From NCBI RefSeq assembly GCF_030272615.1, contig NC_081414.1, positions 770,665,653 to 770,729,652 of the forward strand: DNA of 64,000 nucleotides, in the 5' to 3' direction. Positions within the stretch are counted from its first letter, which is position 1, and each line of letters starts with the position of its first letter. The DNA is from Cryptomeria japonica (lineage: Eukaryota > Streptophyta > Pinopsida > Cupressales > Cupressaceae). Positions 1 through 12,609 of the stretch are shown here, piece by piece. The notes under the pieces were generated by a model, which saw nothing but the letters and a program-made list of their open reading frames with translations, searched no databases and was not told where the DNA came from. The position numbers and the translations under genes are program-made.

Positions 1-642
1 AAATCTATGACTATAGGGTTACTACATTTGACACAAACCAGACCTGATATAATGAATGCAGTATGTATTGCTTCAAGATTTCAAAGCAATCTTAAAGAAA
101 ATCATGAAACTGCAATAAAAAGTATTTTCTAGTACCTGCAAGGGACAAAAAATTATGGTTTATGGTATTCTAAGGATGACAATTTTGAGTTATGTGCATA
201 TACAAATGCAAATTGGGCAGGAGATATGGATGACAGAAAGAGTACCACTGGCAGCGCATTCTTTTTTGGCAGAAGATTAATTTCATGGATCAACAAGAAG
301 TATACCTGCATCATTATCTATAGCAGAAGTAGAATATGTTGTAGCAATAACTAATTGTACTCAAGTATTATGGATCAAGCAAATGTTGAAGGATATCAAG
401 GTAAAATGCAAAGAATCGGTAATTATTCACTGTGATAATTCAACAGCAATAGATATATCAAAGAATCCGGTATTTCACTCTAAAACAAAGCATGTTTCCA
501 TTAAGTACAATTTTCTTAAAGAAAATGTTGAAGCAAATGAAGTGAGATTGGTTTATGTGAACACTAAAGAGAAAATTGCAGATATTTTAAAAGGCCTTTG
601 CGTAAGGAAACATTTGAATATCTCAGAGAGAAGCTTGGGGTA
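1..642 (+). pseudogene. Copia pol tail: end of reverse transcriptase plus RNase H (broken)
   Basis: Translation gives the classic Copia stretch after the RT core (TRPDIMNAV, YLQGTKNYGLWY) and then RNase H: YTNANWAGDMDDRKSTTG, with the aspartate of the first RNase H motif changed to Asn, and further on HCDNSTAIDISKNPVFHSKT, which holds a conserved Asp. The tail (KIADILKG, then HLNISE) matches the usual end of Copia pol but carries substitutions. At least one stop (the TAG at 130-132) and a frameshift around 300-380 separate the two halves. The longest clean piece is 383-643. In an active element this region would degrade the RNA template during reverse transcription; here it is non-functional. 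Confidence 0.85.
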
Positions 643-734
643 ATCACCCCACCAATAGAGACTTAAATGATGCAGACTAGCATCAAACCGGTAGGGACTA
701 ACAAAAAACACTTTTTCTGGCTTGATGAAGGAGA

Positions 735-1024
735 GCTACTACTTAGGGGGAGTAGTTAGTTGTATGTTATGTTCTAATTTTAATTTTTAACTGCTTTGGC
801 ATTTGATGTCAAAGGGGGAGAGATGTTTATAGAAAAAAATTGTACTTTGAGATATCTATGGAAAAACATTGTACTTTGAAGATGTATTTTGGTTTTGGTT
901 ATACTGTTTTTGTTTTTGTTATAGGACTCTGTGATCGATCTATTTAAGGGAGATTGTTGGCATTCTGTTTTGGCACTTAGATGTTTTTCCATCTAGTATT
1001 GCCATCAATGTCAAAAGGGGAGAT
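735..1024 (+). promoter_or_regulatory. Series of polypurine tracts before the C1 3' LTR
   Basis: Purine runs occur at 744-754 (AGGGGGAGTAG, inside a near-palindrome), 809-822 (TCAAAGGGGGAGAG), 946-955 (AAGGGAGATT) and 1012-1023 (CAAAAGGGGAGA). The last lies one base before the LTR start and is the expected plus-strand primer. The tract near 946 is followed by TGTTGGCATTCTG, which resembles the true LTR start, suggesting a local duplication of the PPT/LTR junction. Repeated PPTs upstream of the 3' LTR are known in Sireviruses. Confidence 0.6.
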
Positions 1025-2154
1025 TGTTGGTATTATGGATGACTTCGTCATGTGTTGCATTGGTTTTGTCATTGATGTCAATACTTATCTTTCTGGAGGT
1101 CTACATTGTTGATTTGGCACTCTGGTTATATTGGTTTGTTGATGAACCAACACATTATGGTCCCGACATGGATATTGGCTTATGCACAGTTATTGGTATA
1201 CATTTCACAGACAGCTCAGGAAGTTGGTAATGACTTGTTATGATCTAGAGATCATTTGGTAATGTCAAAGACATAGATTGGATGTTTTCATTTGGTGTTT
1301 TTCATATTGAACTAATTGGGTTCACATATAAGCCTTAACCAATAGATAGGTCTAGGTTATGAACCGACATAGGAAAACATGTTCTAGATCTACATGACAT
1401 GATTTGGAAATGATTTATTGAATGGATAATGTATAAATATATTGAGGCCGACATATTGTAATGCACCAAGGCTTATTTTGTAATTGATTTAAATGTAATA
1501 TCTTTTGGAAGCCGACCTAATGATTAGGTCTTAGGGTTTGTACATAAATCATTGTAAGATCTTATTTGGAAGAGATGTGTGAGTGTGTGTGAATATTGAA
1601 GATCATTGTGAAGAGCAAAAATAAGTAGATCCTTGTGTGAATCACACAGATATCATCTGAAGATTGAAGGAAGGTTGTTAAAATTTATGAAGGTGTTTGG
1701 TCCTCATGCACAGAGCTTAAATCAGTACAGAATCCGGCATTGAAGATGCTCAATTGAAGTAGTACATTGTTATTGGATTTAACCATCCAATTGTGTAGTT
1801 AGTGTGACTCTTATTTTTTTATTAAGTAGTGAGCTCTAGGCAGTTGGCCTTTTTGCATGTGCAGACCCCATTATTGTATTCACTTACTATCTATAGTAGT
1901 ATCATCTGATTGTGGGTAAGGTTTCCCACCGTAGTTTTTCCCCTTATAGGGTTTCCATGTCAAAATCTTTCTGTCATGTGTTGTGGATGTTGTTTTCCTT
2001 TTTGTTTCATGCATTAAGTTGTATCGGTAATACTATAACTGTTAATCTATTTTACCAGCACTGAGTTTTAAGTTGGAATAATTTGTTTTGGGTTATAATT
2101 TATTGACAACTAATTCACCCCCCTCCTCCCAGTTGTCCTTCGTGGTTCCTAACA
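1025..2154 (+). repeat. 3' LTR of Copia C1
   Basis: Starts TGTTGGTATTATGG directly after the polypurine tract and ends GTGGTTCCTAACA, giving inverted TGTTGG/CCTAACA ends over 1130 bp. The pyrimidine-rich stretch TTCACCCCCCTCCTCCC just before the end is also the rule in Copia LTRs with TGTTGG ends. No second copy lies in the window, so the boundaries rest on the terminal motifs and the PPT alone. Confidence 0.75.
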
Positions 2155-2230
2155 ATAATTACATACATATATAAAATATACACCCTATATATGTATTCAA
2201 TCTACACAAAAAAAATCAACCACCTAGATG

Positions 2231-2560
2231 AAGTTGTTGCGGCCTACCATGGGTTGATGTTGGCCAAAAATATTACTGCAAAAATTCCAAATTAGTTTGG
2301 ATTGAGGGAGATTGTAATAACATTATTCAATATTTAAATGGTAAACAAAAACCCTCATGGAATATTAGAAGATGGATCAAGAAGTCTTTTGATATCATAA
2401 GGTCCTTCCAAAAAATTAAAATCTCTCATGCCTACCACTAAGCTAATGGGTTGGCTAATCACATTGACAATGTGGGAATTAGGACTAATGATTAAAATGT
2501 ATGGAGACTTGGTGATTGTTTTTCAGCTGAGGTAAATGCCTTGTTGTTACATGATTTATC
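2231..2560 (+). pseudogene. LINE-type RNase H domain relic
   Basis: Two frames joined by one frameshift near 2290 read AAYHGLMLAKN, then IEGDCNNIIQYLNG, SWNIRRWIKKSFDIIRSF, KISHAYH*ANGLANHIDNVG. This is the RNase H-like domain found at the end of many plant non-LTR retrotransposon polyproteins: the D of EGDC and the H/N of the SHxYRxANxxAD box line up. There are two in-frame stops plus the frameshift. Nothing upstream to 2155 looks like reverse transcriptase, so this is either a 5'-truncated LINE or a fragment. It could also be a captured RNase H domain of a host gene; I consider that less likely. Confidence 0.6.
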
Positions 2561-2744
2561 CCAGGCCAGAAAAGCCAACCTTTTCCAATAAATTCTAATG
2601 TCACTTCTTGAAATGATGGACTAGATTTTTATTAAGTAGCGTGTTATTTTAATGTTATTTCTATCAGCCTCACACGCTTTCTAGGAATTTTTCTATTCCT
2701 TCTAGAGTCTTCTTGCTTTGCCTTCTTCTGCCATTGTGGTAGCC

Positions 2745-4235
2745 ATGGAAAGAGAAAGGAAAAGGGTTGAAAATCTGAGTTGCAATGATATCAAGAAGAA
2801 TAAAACTATATGGCACGTTTTGGACCATGGTGGGCTTATCCCCTTCATTGAAAAATTGCATAGTGTCGATGCCAGTGTTACAAATAAATTTGCCAAGGGG
2901 TTGAAATATGGGAAAATCCAAAATGGTGGAAGGAAGGTTGAGATTGATGAGAAGGTGATTGCCAAGGTCACTAGTCTCTCCTTGGAAGATGATAAGTTTA
3001 ATAGAGAGAGAAAAATGTCAGATGTAATGATGAAAAGATTTCCCAAAAATGAGGAGGGGAAGAAAGTGGCTAAAGTGGATAAAAGCAAGTACGCCATGAG
3101 TCTTGTTATTTTAATGAAGTATGTTAGCCTAGATGGTAGATATACTAGGGCCTACGAGAATTATTTTATTCCCACTAAATCACTTTAGGCATAAAATGTA
3201 AATTTCATTTTCCTTTTTTCTTCTCACGTCTATCAATGCTAGTATTAAAGACCATAGGAAGAAAACAAAATTTCTAGTCCTTCATGGGGGTTTGTTATTT
3301 TTTATTCATGAACACATAAAAACCCTTCCCTCTCCTTCATCTAGGGTTCGTGATGGTTCATATGACTCTAAGGATGATGACCATGATATCCTTTCCTTTG
3401 ATGAGGAGGAGTGGAAAATTGAGATGGAGGATTTTGATATTGGGTCAGACTCTTCCCTGAAGCAGGGCCATAAAGTTAAGAGAGGTAGAGCATCCCCTAA
3501 TTCTAACTCTAATTCTGATCGTCTGCCTTCCCACAATTCTATCTCGGATAAATATGATCATGTCCCCAATGGGAATGCTAGGACCCCCTTCCCAAATGAT
3601 CTCAATGTCAATTCCTCTTATCTCAACTTGGACAAAGAGAACCCAAATGATGTTCTAGCCATTGCCCGTGATTCAATTGTGGATAATTTCAGGATGTTTA
3701 AATGGGCATTCCATGAAATCAAGGATATCAATATCAAACTCTATACAATCACTAGCAAGTAGGATAATGAAGGTACAAAACAGTGGATCAAAGGAAAGCT
3801 TTTGTTGTTTCCACATAGAAAATGGTGAGCATTGTGAGTGATCTGAAGAAAGATTATGATAGTACGATCTCTATGTTGGAAGATAAACTTAAGTAAGAGT
3901 ATGAAGGCAGATTGACTCAACTAGAGAATAAATTTTAGAAGGCTAATGAGAACCTAATCTCTCTAGTCACTTACAGTCACAAGGTGGTGAAGAACTCTAC
4001 TAAAATCATAAACACCATGGTAAGAAAACTAGAAATTCTCCATCAAGAAAGGGCTATTCTAGATGTGGATACCATGGAAAAGAGACAGGAGGAATTGATT
4101 AGGCCATCTAAGAGAACCAAAGCTAACTTGAAGAAGAAACCTCCTAACCAAGAAATTCGGGATCTTAATAAAATTTCTCTCAACATGATATAGTTGGAGG
4201 CCGAAGCTGCGGAGGACCTAAAAAAACTGTACTAG
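2745..4235 (+). pseudogene. Broken repeat-associated coiled-coil protein, function unknown
   Basis: Three successive frames can be read as one former protein of about 495 residues. It starts at ATG 2745 in a good context (AGCCATGG). Part 1 (to 3188) is basic, with KVEIDEKVIAKVTSLSLE and YVSLDGRYTRAYENYF. The frame then shifts and continues from 3190 (SFFLLTSINASIKDHRKKT, later HGGLLFFIHEHIKT) into an acidic linker (SKDDDHD, LSFDEEEW). From 3822 a second shift leads to a long heptad-like coiled coil (ISMLEDKL, GRLTQLENKF, KANENLISL, NTMVRKLEILHQE) that ends in a basic tail. About six stops interrupt it. I recall similar wording in uncharacterised, highly repeated conifer proteins but cannot name a family. 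The sequence after the stop looks like an element 3' end, so it may be ORF1 of a retroelement. Confidence 0.5.
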
Positions 4236-4405
4236 TTTTTCCCTCTTTGTTGTCTTTTTGTTGGGTTTTGGTTTTTTGTTTGTCTTTTGTGGATTTTGGG
4301 TTGTTGTTTTAAAATGGTTATATCATTATGAATCTTTTTGTATTAAATCTATGTTAAAGGGTTTCGAGTCCCTTCAAAACTTGTTTGTTCCATAATTAAA
4401 AAAAT
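4236..4405 (+). other. Possible 3' end of a retroelement or retrocopy
   Basis: T- and G-rich sequence after the preceding broken gene leads to TAAAGGGTTTCGAGTCCCTT (a short foldback around GGGTTTCGAGTCCC) and then TTCCATAATTAAAAAAATC, an A-rich tail. This is the look of a LINE 3' end in plants. No target duplication was identified. Confidence 0.35.
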
Positions 4406-6540
4406 CAGTAATTTAATTATCTATGCATTTATACTTGATAAAAAAGATAAAAATAAAATATATGTAAAATAAAAGAAAGAAAAGAAAAACTATTTTAAAA
4501 AATAAGAATACTAAATAAAATATATAAATGAAATTTCATTAACTTATTTAAAACAAACATTCTTCTACCTCTATCTTTTAACGCATTTCCTTAGCTTGAG
4601 TTGACTTGAATGAGGAGTGAGAGATGAGATTTTATTTATAAAAGAAGATACAACTTGTAGTGTTTCCCTGATAATCAGGAATGATTAATTAATTTTAGGG
4701 AAGACAAATCAATTTAATTAACATTTATTATATTGCAAATCCTAGGAGAGTTTGTAATTTGTTATTATTTATGTAACCTATAGTTAAAGGTTGATTAGTT
4801 AAATCTTTAAAACTTTTAATTAATGTTTATGAATTAACCTTTTATGTAATTTTTTTTTAAATGGATAGCAATTAATTGATTAAGGGTAGATATACTAAAT
4901 TAAATTCCTATTTACTTTTCAAAATTAATTATTAAATAAAACAAAGTAATATATTGTTAAGATAAAGTTTATAATTTAAATTTAATTTTAAACTAGTCAA
5001 TTTAAATATCTTAGGAGAAAGTCTAACATTGAGTTTATTATTAGCCAAATTGAATGGATAGTATAGTTTCATAATGTGAGCATTTTATTATGCATGTGGA
5101 TTATATTTTAAGTTGAAATTTATGTACTTTACATGATCTATTTATTTAGAAGTTCCAATTTAATTTATATTAAACTTTAGTTAAATTAGATTAACATTAA
5201 TATTTAACAATATTTATCCTAGTTAGGATCTAGTTAACTCTAGGATTTAGGTCTTATCTTAGATGATTGATGGGATTTACCTCTAGGAGACCCTCTCTTG
5301 ATGCTTCATGTATAATGATGCCAAATGCTAGATAAGTTTCCTTTTGTAATGTTGTAAATTTTATCCTCATAATTTCATACTTATTTGGGGCTTACTTTGG
5401 TGTTTCTCCTTTGTTGCCCCTAATTATGTCTCATTCTACTCAAACAATGTTTGAATTTGAGATCTTGGCACCCTATCTCTACTTTGTAACTTAGTTATAT
5501 CCTAAGAGGACTAGACTAGGGTACTTAGCACCCTAGTCCCCATGGACTAGGACACCAAACTCCATAGTATAACAAAAAAGGGACAATATTTGAACCCTTT
5601 AATAGTAAAAAAATGTTGAGCAATAAAATGCACCCGATGTCAGACTTCTTTAAAAAAATTTATATGTTTCAAAAGGTTGAGTATAAATGATAGTCTTATC
5701 CCCTCTTTTTAAATATCTCTCGATTACATTTCCTTAAGAGAAATTCAATTCAATTGACCAAGCAATAAAGAATCTTCAAGGTAGTGAAGGAGAGATCAAT
5801 TATTCATATTTTCAAGCATTTGAGATGACATTCATGATCAAGTTTATGTAAAGGCATGCATGATCTTCCACATAGAATTGTTAGCCTTTCATGAACACAA
5901 TAAAATGAGATTCATTAGTGAAGTTTTAATATTTCAATTCAAGAATTTCATTTTAGATTTAGCCTTTTCTCTGCAAGGGTAATCTCTCTTTTCTATCTAC
6001 CATCATTATAGGGTTAATTTTGACCTTTGGTTTGACCTTTGGCACACCCCTTTACAACCCTACACCATATTTCTCTCTTGTGTGTGCAAGTTTTATATTG
6101 GATAGGGAAGGATTACATATTCATAAAGTATAGATTAGGACAAAGGGATACTCATTTTAAAGAAGAAAATTCCAAAGTGTCTGACACTATTTTGTCAAAA
6201 GATCAAGGAGATAGTCTAATTGACATCTTGGTCCTAAATTATTTTTTGATATCTACATAAAACCTCATTAGGACTAGACATCTAGCCACACAGTCCAATA
6301 GTTTTAGGCTCAAAATTTAGGCACAGGTTCCTTTTTAATCCATGTTTGTAGATTTATTCTCAAATTTTGTATATATATTTGATTGCTTGATTTTTATGTT
6401 CAAATTTGATAAAATGGGAGAGGGCTTAGACCCTTACATAATATCCAACCAAGTGAATGAGAGGGAGAAACTCACGAGTAGTGAGACTACCAAACCCACA
6501 AAAATAGATAACCCTTTGTTGAAAGACAGGATTTTGATTA
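4406..6540. other. AT-rich stretch with no recognisable gene
   Basis: Very AT-rich sequence with many short stops on both strands. Two short open stretches (6039-6260 and 6342-6557, plus) show no motif, start context or neighbour that would support them. No terminal repeats found. Confidence 0.5.
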
Positions 6541-8711
6541 GAGCAACTAACGAGTAGGAACAAGGGTCTCGACCCTACAAAAAAATCACATATAAATTAG
6601 AAAGTTAAGGAGTTTAGGAAGGAGCCCCAAACCATATTTTAGACAAAAACCCTTGCACTATAAATAAAGTATCCAAGTAAACAGTAAAAAACAATAGATC
6701 TTGAAGGGCTTCCCACAACCTTTTACCACAATAACCACCTTAAATTGAGACTATCTTAGACAAGGAAGGAGACCACAAAGATCTAGGAAAAAAGTAAGGT
6801 TGTGAAAGGAATCCTAAAACCTTCTACACATAGAGACATAATGAACTACAAAAGACACAATCAAGGAATGACCCCAAAAAAAATAACCAAGGTGAGACTA
6901 CTATGAACCATATCATTCATAGGAATTAAAAGGCCATAAAGGATCCCACTTTCAAGAAGAGCCAAAATGCCAAGTCCACCTTCAAAGGAAAACCATACAA
7001 AGGCAAGAGAGGAAAGGAACCCTTGCTACTGTAACCCGCCTCAATAGTGATACCAACCACACAAGAACCATCTACCTCTCCTAGAAAAGACATAAAATGA
7101 GTATGGAAGAAAATATCTACAAGGCCCACCTCCATAGGGCATCAGAAGAAAGTAGAACAGTTAGCACCACCAGTACCCTTGTCTAGAAGGAGAACAAAGA
7201 GCACTAAGAGAGAAGGCCTCTACCAAAGAGAGTTAAAGGCACTAACCCATAGCCAAAAATTTTATTGCCAATAAAAAATAGAAAAGAAGATAGCCAAACA
7301 AGAATGGACCCCGAAAGGAGGATCCCATGCAGAAGGCTAGAGGAAAAAAATAATTGAAGAAGGGAATAGGGGAGGCAAACCCACCCATATCTTGTAGCCA
7401 AAAGTCTATGTTGAACCATGAAATAAATAAAGGGAGGTAATAAAGAATGCATATTCACCTTAAAGAAAAACCCCCAAACCATCATTCACCTTACGCAAAC
7501 CCCACATGATCCTCATAGGAAGCATGACCCAGGCATACAAAAACCAAGTACATCCACCTATAGCCTCCACCAATCTAGTACACAATAATTAAAAAAGGGA
7601 AAGGGCCCCAACATCCCCCACCCAAAATAGAGAGATAATAGGACACACACCTCAAACAATCGAAGATTATGTCCGAGCAAAGGAGACCCAAAAGAAAGCA
7701 AGGTGTATACTGCCGCAATGGCTAAGGAAAAACCTCACTAGCAAGAGCACCTTGCTCTACATCCACCTCATCACCATCTCCATCTTTTTCCTTCCTAGAA
7801 GCCCTAGATCCACCATTTCCTCATCCTCTTATATCCATTCAATTGTGAGACAATAGTTATTAATAGATAGATTGTTTTTTATGTTGATTACTATCAGTTT
7901 TACATCATTAAATCTAGTTCTTGCATTACATTATTATATCTTATCAAATTATATGAAAGAACAACATGGAAGCACCCAATCACTGTGCCCAACCCTCCTA
8001 AGGTTTTGTAGTTGGGGATATTGATTTTCTCCCCTAATGTATGTTGATGTCAATTGATTCCTAGTTTGCATGTTTAGACCAGCGAAACCCATTTTCTCAC
8101 CATTGTTGTGTGGAATGGGTTTGCAACACTCACTTAGTTCATCCCCCCTACCAAATCAAGTAGTGTGTTTATGTTTACATTATACATGCAACCTCATCTG
8201 GCTCATATAATACACTACCTTATTGAATATCGTACATTTATTCATATATCAATATGTAAAAAATTAGAGTTTGTTTCATAACTATGTGTATGTGAATATG
8301 ACAATAGGTGTCATACTAAAAATAGATAAAATCAAAGCTTGGCTTCAATGTCTCAAGATGGGTGATAAAGTCTCAAATATATTATTTTACATTTTGTAGG
8401 GTTGCCACATCTGAAATCATTAGGTAAATCAAGAAAGGGTAATTAATCTATACTGGTATTATTATTTTATAGGCTTTTATTTAATTGACTATGTTTTTTT
8501 TTCTACTCAAGAATATACTCAAGCTTGAGAAATTATTTTTCAAGAAATCCTTAATGTGATTAATTGTTAGGTTTCTAATTCTCAAAATATTCTTTTTAGT
8601 CATCTTCTTACCAAATAGTATTTGATAAATGTTATTTTTTCATTTTCTAACCACAAATATTTGATTTTGGATTGATTTACTTTATGAATTTTATATATCC
8701 TGTTTAGATAC
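6541..8711. other. Unassigned; purine-rich on the plus strand between about 6600 and 7750
   Basis: Composition changes near 6540: the plus strand becomes purine-rich and contains runs such as GGAAGGAGCCCC. On the minus strand two open stretches (6926-7135 and 7204-7485) are hydrophobic and Phe/Leu-rich without motifs; this is what a purine-rich complement gives by chance. It may be a worn minus-strand retroelement untranslated region. From 7760 to the start of G1 the sequence is AT-rich with nothing recognisable. Confidence 0.4.
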
Positions 8712-9866
8712 TGTAAAGTGGAAAATTGAACCCTAGTGACTCCCCACCTAGGAGAGAGAAAGGAAGTCACTACGATGATTTTCACTTGGGGGAAACTTCA
8801 CATTCAAAAGACGGGCTTGAATCCACTAGATCCAAATCTGAGGGAGGCGAGGATGTGAATTTCAAGTGGATTGCAAGGGTTGAAGTGTGTTTTGTCCTCT
8901 TTTGTAAATAGGAAAGTTGACTTGTTGACTATGTCGAACAAAGAGAGAAAATGAGTGAAATGAGGAGCTAATGCTTCGGGATTGCATTGTAACTTCGGAT
9001 CTGACCTAATTAGATTGATAAGAATCTACCTTGCAAATTTGGAGAAAAGTTGTCAGGACCGAGGCGAAAGTATACATGGTACTCCAAAAATTCCGCAAAA
9101 TGAAAAGGGGTTTTCCGCCTCTATAAGTGGAGTCCAAATCTGAAAATACAGTCGTGCACCTACAACCTACACACATAAAAGAAGGGCATAAAGTTTGTGG
9201 ATAGGGGTTTGCCTTATTCAAACCCCAGTTGAGGAATCAACCTTGAAAGAAAGTAGTTGTAAATGCTAGAATGTAATAAATGGAATTGTCTACCTTGTAC
9301 ATCTGCAATTTGTTGATGATGATTGCTTTTCTTCTTGAATGCAATAAAAAGTGTTGCATAAAATGGCATGTAACATGTCAAAACCCTAACACACACATAT
9401 GATAGAAAATTATTGTTGTAATATTGCTCCAATGAATGAATGAAGAAGACTTGAATGCTTGATAATGATGATGGAGGTCGCCTAGCTTGAAATTTGCCTA
9501 TAATGTATCTTATGTATGTTTTTCCTCCTTTTAAATGAGAAAACCAACTTCCTTTTATACATGCCTAGAGGATTAATTTTCATTCACCGAAGGCCGACAA
9601 AGAGGATTCCAAACCCCGAAGGTCAAATTATGCATAGGGAACTGGGAAGACCCATCTTAGAGCCACCCTAAGGAGTGGGGACAGGGGAACCACACCACTG
9701 TCCTAGGGGGGACAAGGGTGCCACGCAGAAACATGGCCTAGACAAGGAGGGTTTCAAGGGTGAAAATGCAGGAAAGGGGTCTTGGTTAGGAAGGAGGATG
9801 TCCTTGCCAAGGTGAGGACCTCAAATGTGGTTAAAAGTGCTAGGGTCATAATTTTATGACACTACA
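8712..9866 (-). repeat. 3' LTR of G1 (left in window)
   Basis: Starts TGTAAAGTGGAAAATTGAAC and ends TTTTATGACACTACA on the plus strand; the right copy has the same ends. It is about 60 bp shorter than the right copy because the right copy has extra G/C-rich sequence around 15370-15440. Confidence 0.88.
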
Positions 9867-9890
9867 TTTAGCCTCCACTTTAGCGAGAGT
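9867..9890 (-). promoter_or_regulatory. Polypurine tract of G1
   Basis: On the minus strand this reads CTCGCTAAAGTGGAGGCTAA immediately before the LTR start TGTAGTGTC. It is the plus-strand priming site of reverse transcription. The core CTCGCTAAAGTGG recurs exactly in G2 (24048-24060). Confidence 0.75.
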
Positions 9891-10522
9891 ACGAATTACG
9901 CCAATACTGCTGGTAAAGTAGAAGAAATAGAGATGAAGATGAGAGATGCAGAGAGATACCACAAGGAGTATAAGATGTCACTAATCTTGAGGAACATAAT
10001 CCCCCAATCCCAGGATCTCAACTCACTCAAACACATGCAAGAGAAGACAAAAAAAAAAGGGAACAAGGTGTACAAAACAAAAACAAAGCACAAAAGACAC
10101 ACAACAAAGACAAGACACAAGGCCACAAACCAACTAGTCGAAGAGACCTCGATACTTAGATGTCTCAACAACTAATTAGGACACAAAGACCAATGCCATC
10201 ACATAAACACAGGTGATCACATAAAAGAGAAAAGCTAACATCATCCATGAACCACCAATAGAAAAACTATGGGTTCATGAGAGGAAGGAGAGATAGGACA
10301 TGAATACACACTTTGGTGATCCATGGAGAGGAGAACACATAAAACTAGCCCCCAAAGTCTGTCTCAATGATCCATGTAGGGGAGGAGAGTGAGAACACCA
10401 TTAGTTCCACTGAACCTCAAACGCATGTGTGTGCAAGTGAGGTTCGAAGAACCTCATAGGAGTCCATGTCTGAGTACGCTACAACCTGTTATGGAATGTA
10501 TACTACAAGTGTCAATAAAGGT

Positions 10523-10925
10523 GTGATATCTCGCTATAAGATTTTGTGCTCTAGTTCTGAGAATAATCACCCTGCATAGGAGAAAAGTGGCGTCATCTGG
10601 CTCTAAGAGTTTGTGCTTTTGTTCTGAGAATGATCCACTATATAAGAAAATAAGAAGTGAAGACATCTCACTCTAAGAGTCTATGCTCTTGTTCTGAGAA
10701 TGGCCCATTGTACTAGGAAAAAGTAGCGTCATCTCACTCTAAGAGTCTATGCTTTGGTTCCAAGAATGACCTACTATACAAGAGAAAAGTGACAACATCT
10801 TTCTCTAAGAGGCTTACCTCTGGTTCCAAGAATGTACCATTGTACAAGAAAAGTGATGACACCTTGCTCTAAAAGGCCACCCTCTGGTTCCAAGAATGTC
10901 CCACTGTACAATGCACAAGAAAAGT
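10523..10925. repeat. Tandem repeat, about 6 units of 64-70 bp, inside G1
   Basis: Each unit holds a CTCTAAGAG-like core, then TGTGCTCTNGTTC(TG/CA)AGAATG, then a variable half ending in AAAAGTG. The cores fall at about 10533, 10600, 10670, 10736, 10802 and 10866, spacings of 67, 70, 66, 66 and 64 bp. Units are direct, adjacent and diverged from each other. Confidence 0.8.
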
Positions 10926-11482
10926 ATAGTACAAAGGAGCAATGTGGGTGCCCCCCCTTTAAGATGTCAACATAGGTTAATATTGATATCTTAAGGAAAG
11001 TAGAACAAGGATACCTACCTTCATCACAAAGAAGATATCCGAAATGCAAGAATGTCATAAATCTAAGCAAGAGAGTGACTACTCTTCAAGCAAGGATAGG
11101 ATAGTTAAAAAGAGATATCTTGTTGTAAGTGTAAAGGTGATCTTTGGAGGAGAAGAGATCTTTGTTCAAAAGACATCTTCCTCAAGAGGAGTTGTCTAAA
11201 ACAAACATAACATCTTCTCTATAACAAGAATACAATCCTTCCTCTTATTCCTTGGTGAAAGGGATTCTTGATGAAGGATGACTCACTTTTAGCCCCCAAA
11301 GGGATGGGTGAATTTATCATAGATGTACATTAGCAAGTGTGAAAGAGGTTGTAGTCAAGGATCTACACCTCTTGTATAAGGGATAACTTTTGAGCAAACT
11401 ACCAACAATTTTGCACAGGGAATGACATCAAGCAATATAACTCACACCATCCACAAAATAGGGCAAAGTGGATCCCTAGAGA

Positions 11483-11484
<2 letters not shown>

Positions 11485-11524
<40 letters not shown>
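11485..11524. repeat. (GA)20 microsatellite
   Basis: Uninterrupted GA dinucleotides over 40 bp inside the non-coding interior of G1. Confidence 0.97.
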
Positions 11525-11527
<3 letters not shown>

Positions 11528-12609
11528 GCCCCCCAAGTGTAGGGACAATGAGAAGAACGTACACAATCTTCTAAAGATATATTAACATAATCAAATGTAC
11601 AATGTACTTTCATGATTGCATGCAAGAAAAGACATTAGTATATGTAAAATACACGTCTCAAGAAGTGGTAATCTTCGAAAGGAAGAAAAAGTCAGATATT
11701 CCCCAAGGGGGATTAAGCATATAGAAATGATAATCATATATGAAAAATGCAGCCCCTAAAAGAAATAGTGATACATGAGATAGAGAGAAAGGGATATGAG
11801 TGAAAATAATTCCTCCCAAGTAAGAAGGACAAGAGGAAAAAGGCGTACACATTTTCCAATGGTTTTTATTCTCAAGTGATATGCCTTCCTAATGGAACAA
11901 ATTCTCTCAAGGAAGGAATATGCACTTCTTGAGAGATAATTCCATGCAAAGAGGCATATCATGCTTCATAATAATCACAACCATAGAAAAGATATGTTTT
12001 CCAAGAGAATGAAAGAAAGAGAAGAGGTGCATTACTTATTAAAGAAACTCCTCTCTAAGAAAATTGGAAAACCAAAGAGCAATTACCTTCTCTTATAAGA
12101 ATAACCCAATGCAAGAAAGGAGATGTAATAATGAATAATGCACAAAGACAAAGACAAGTGTATAGAAAGAAGAAGGAAAATGGACTTCATGTTGCTGCCC
12201 CAAAGTATGTAAAATTGAAACAATACCACCACAAATGATAAAGAGCTCCCATTAAATGGGCTAGTTATGTCATAGGGTGAAGAGCAACATGAAGGGAAAA
12301 GAAGTGCTAATGCACTATGTTTTTACCAAGAAATACATCTACCTGTTGTGAGACAAATTTGTGCAAGATTATATTCCAGCTGAACAAATGTCTTAAATGC
12401 ATAACATTTTCCAAGAGAATGGGAATATGAATCATGAAAAATGAAATATTAAATACCTTTCACTTGCTTAAGATTTTTGCTTTTATTTTGAGGAGGAAAG
12501 GAAATGTTCTTGTCATATTTCAATCTCCAATAGATTCTTCTAGCTAATCTGTCAGGATGGTAAATATTATCTTGACATAAAGGAGATGGTTTGTTATGAG
12601 AGGAAGGGT

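Larger units (their letters stand above)
1..2154 (+). mobile_element. Copia element C1, 3' part (5' end outside window)
   Basis: The window opens inside the pol gene of a Ty1/Copia retrotransposon. It then runs through a non-coding stretch with several polypurine tracts and ends with a complete 3' LTR (1025-2154). The LTR begins TGTTGG and ends CCTAACA, the usual near-inverted Copia ends. The 5' LTR, gag and most of pol lie left of position 1, so the target duplication cannot be checked. The order pol tail, several PPT-like tracts, LTR resembles the Sirevirus branch of Copia (inference). The pol remnant is frameshifted, so this copy is dead. Confidence 0.85.
9900..12609 (-). other. Non-coding interior of G1 between gag and 3' LTR
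   Basis: About 2.7 kb with no supported reading frame. Minus-strand open stretches at 9896-10171, 10774-11070 and 11756-11962 have no retroelement motifs. Recurring phrases with CCCC runs (AGCCCCCAAAG near 10340 and 11293, GCCCCCCAAGTG near 11530) and two repeat tracts are present. In a complete element of this lineage the protease, RT, RNase H and integrase genes would be expected here. Confidence 0.6.

Noticed and set aside
8726-8911. Open stretch present again at 14394-14579 (similar 61-residue products)
   Set aside because: Again an LTR pair (G1) read in the antisense direction.
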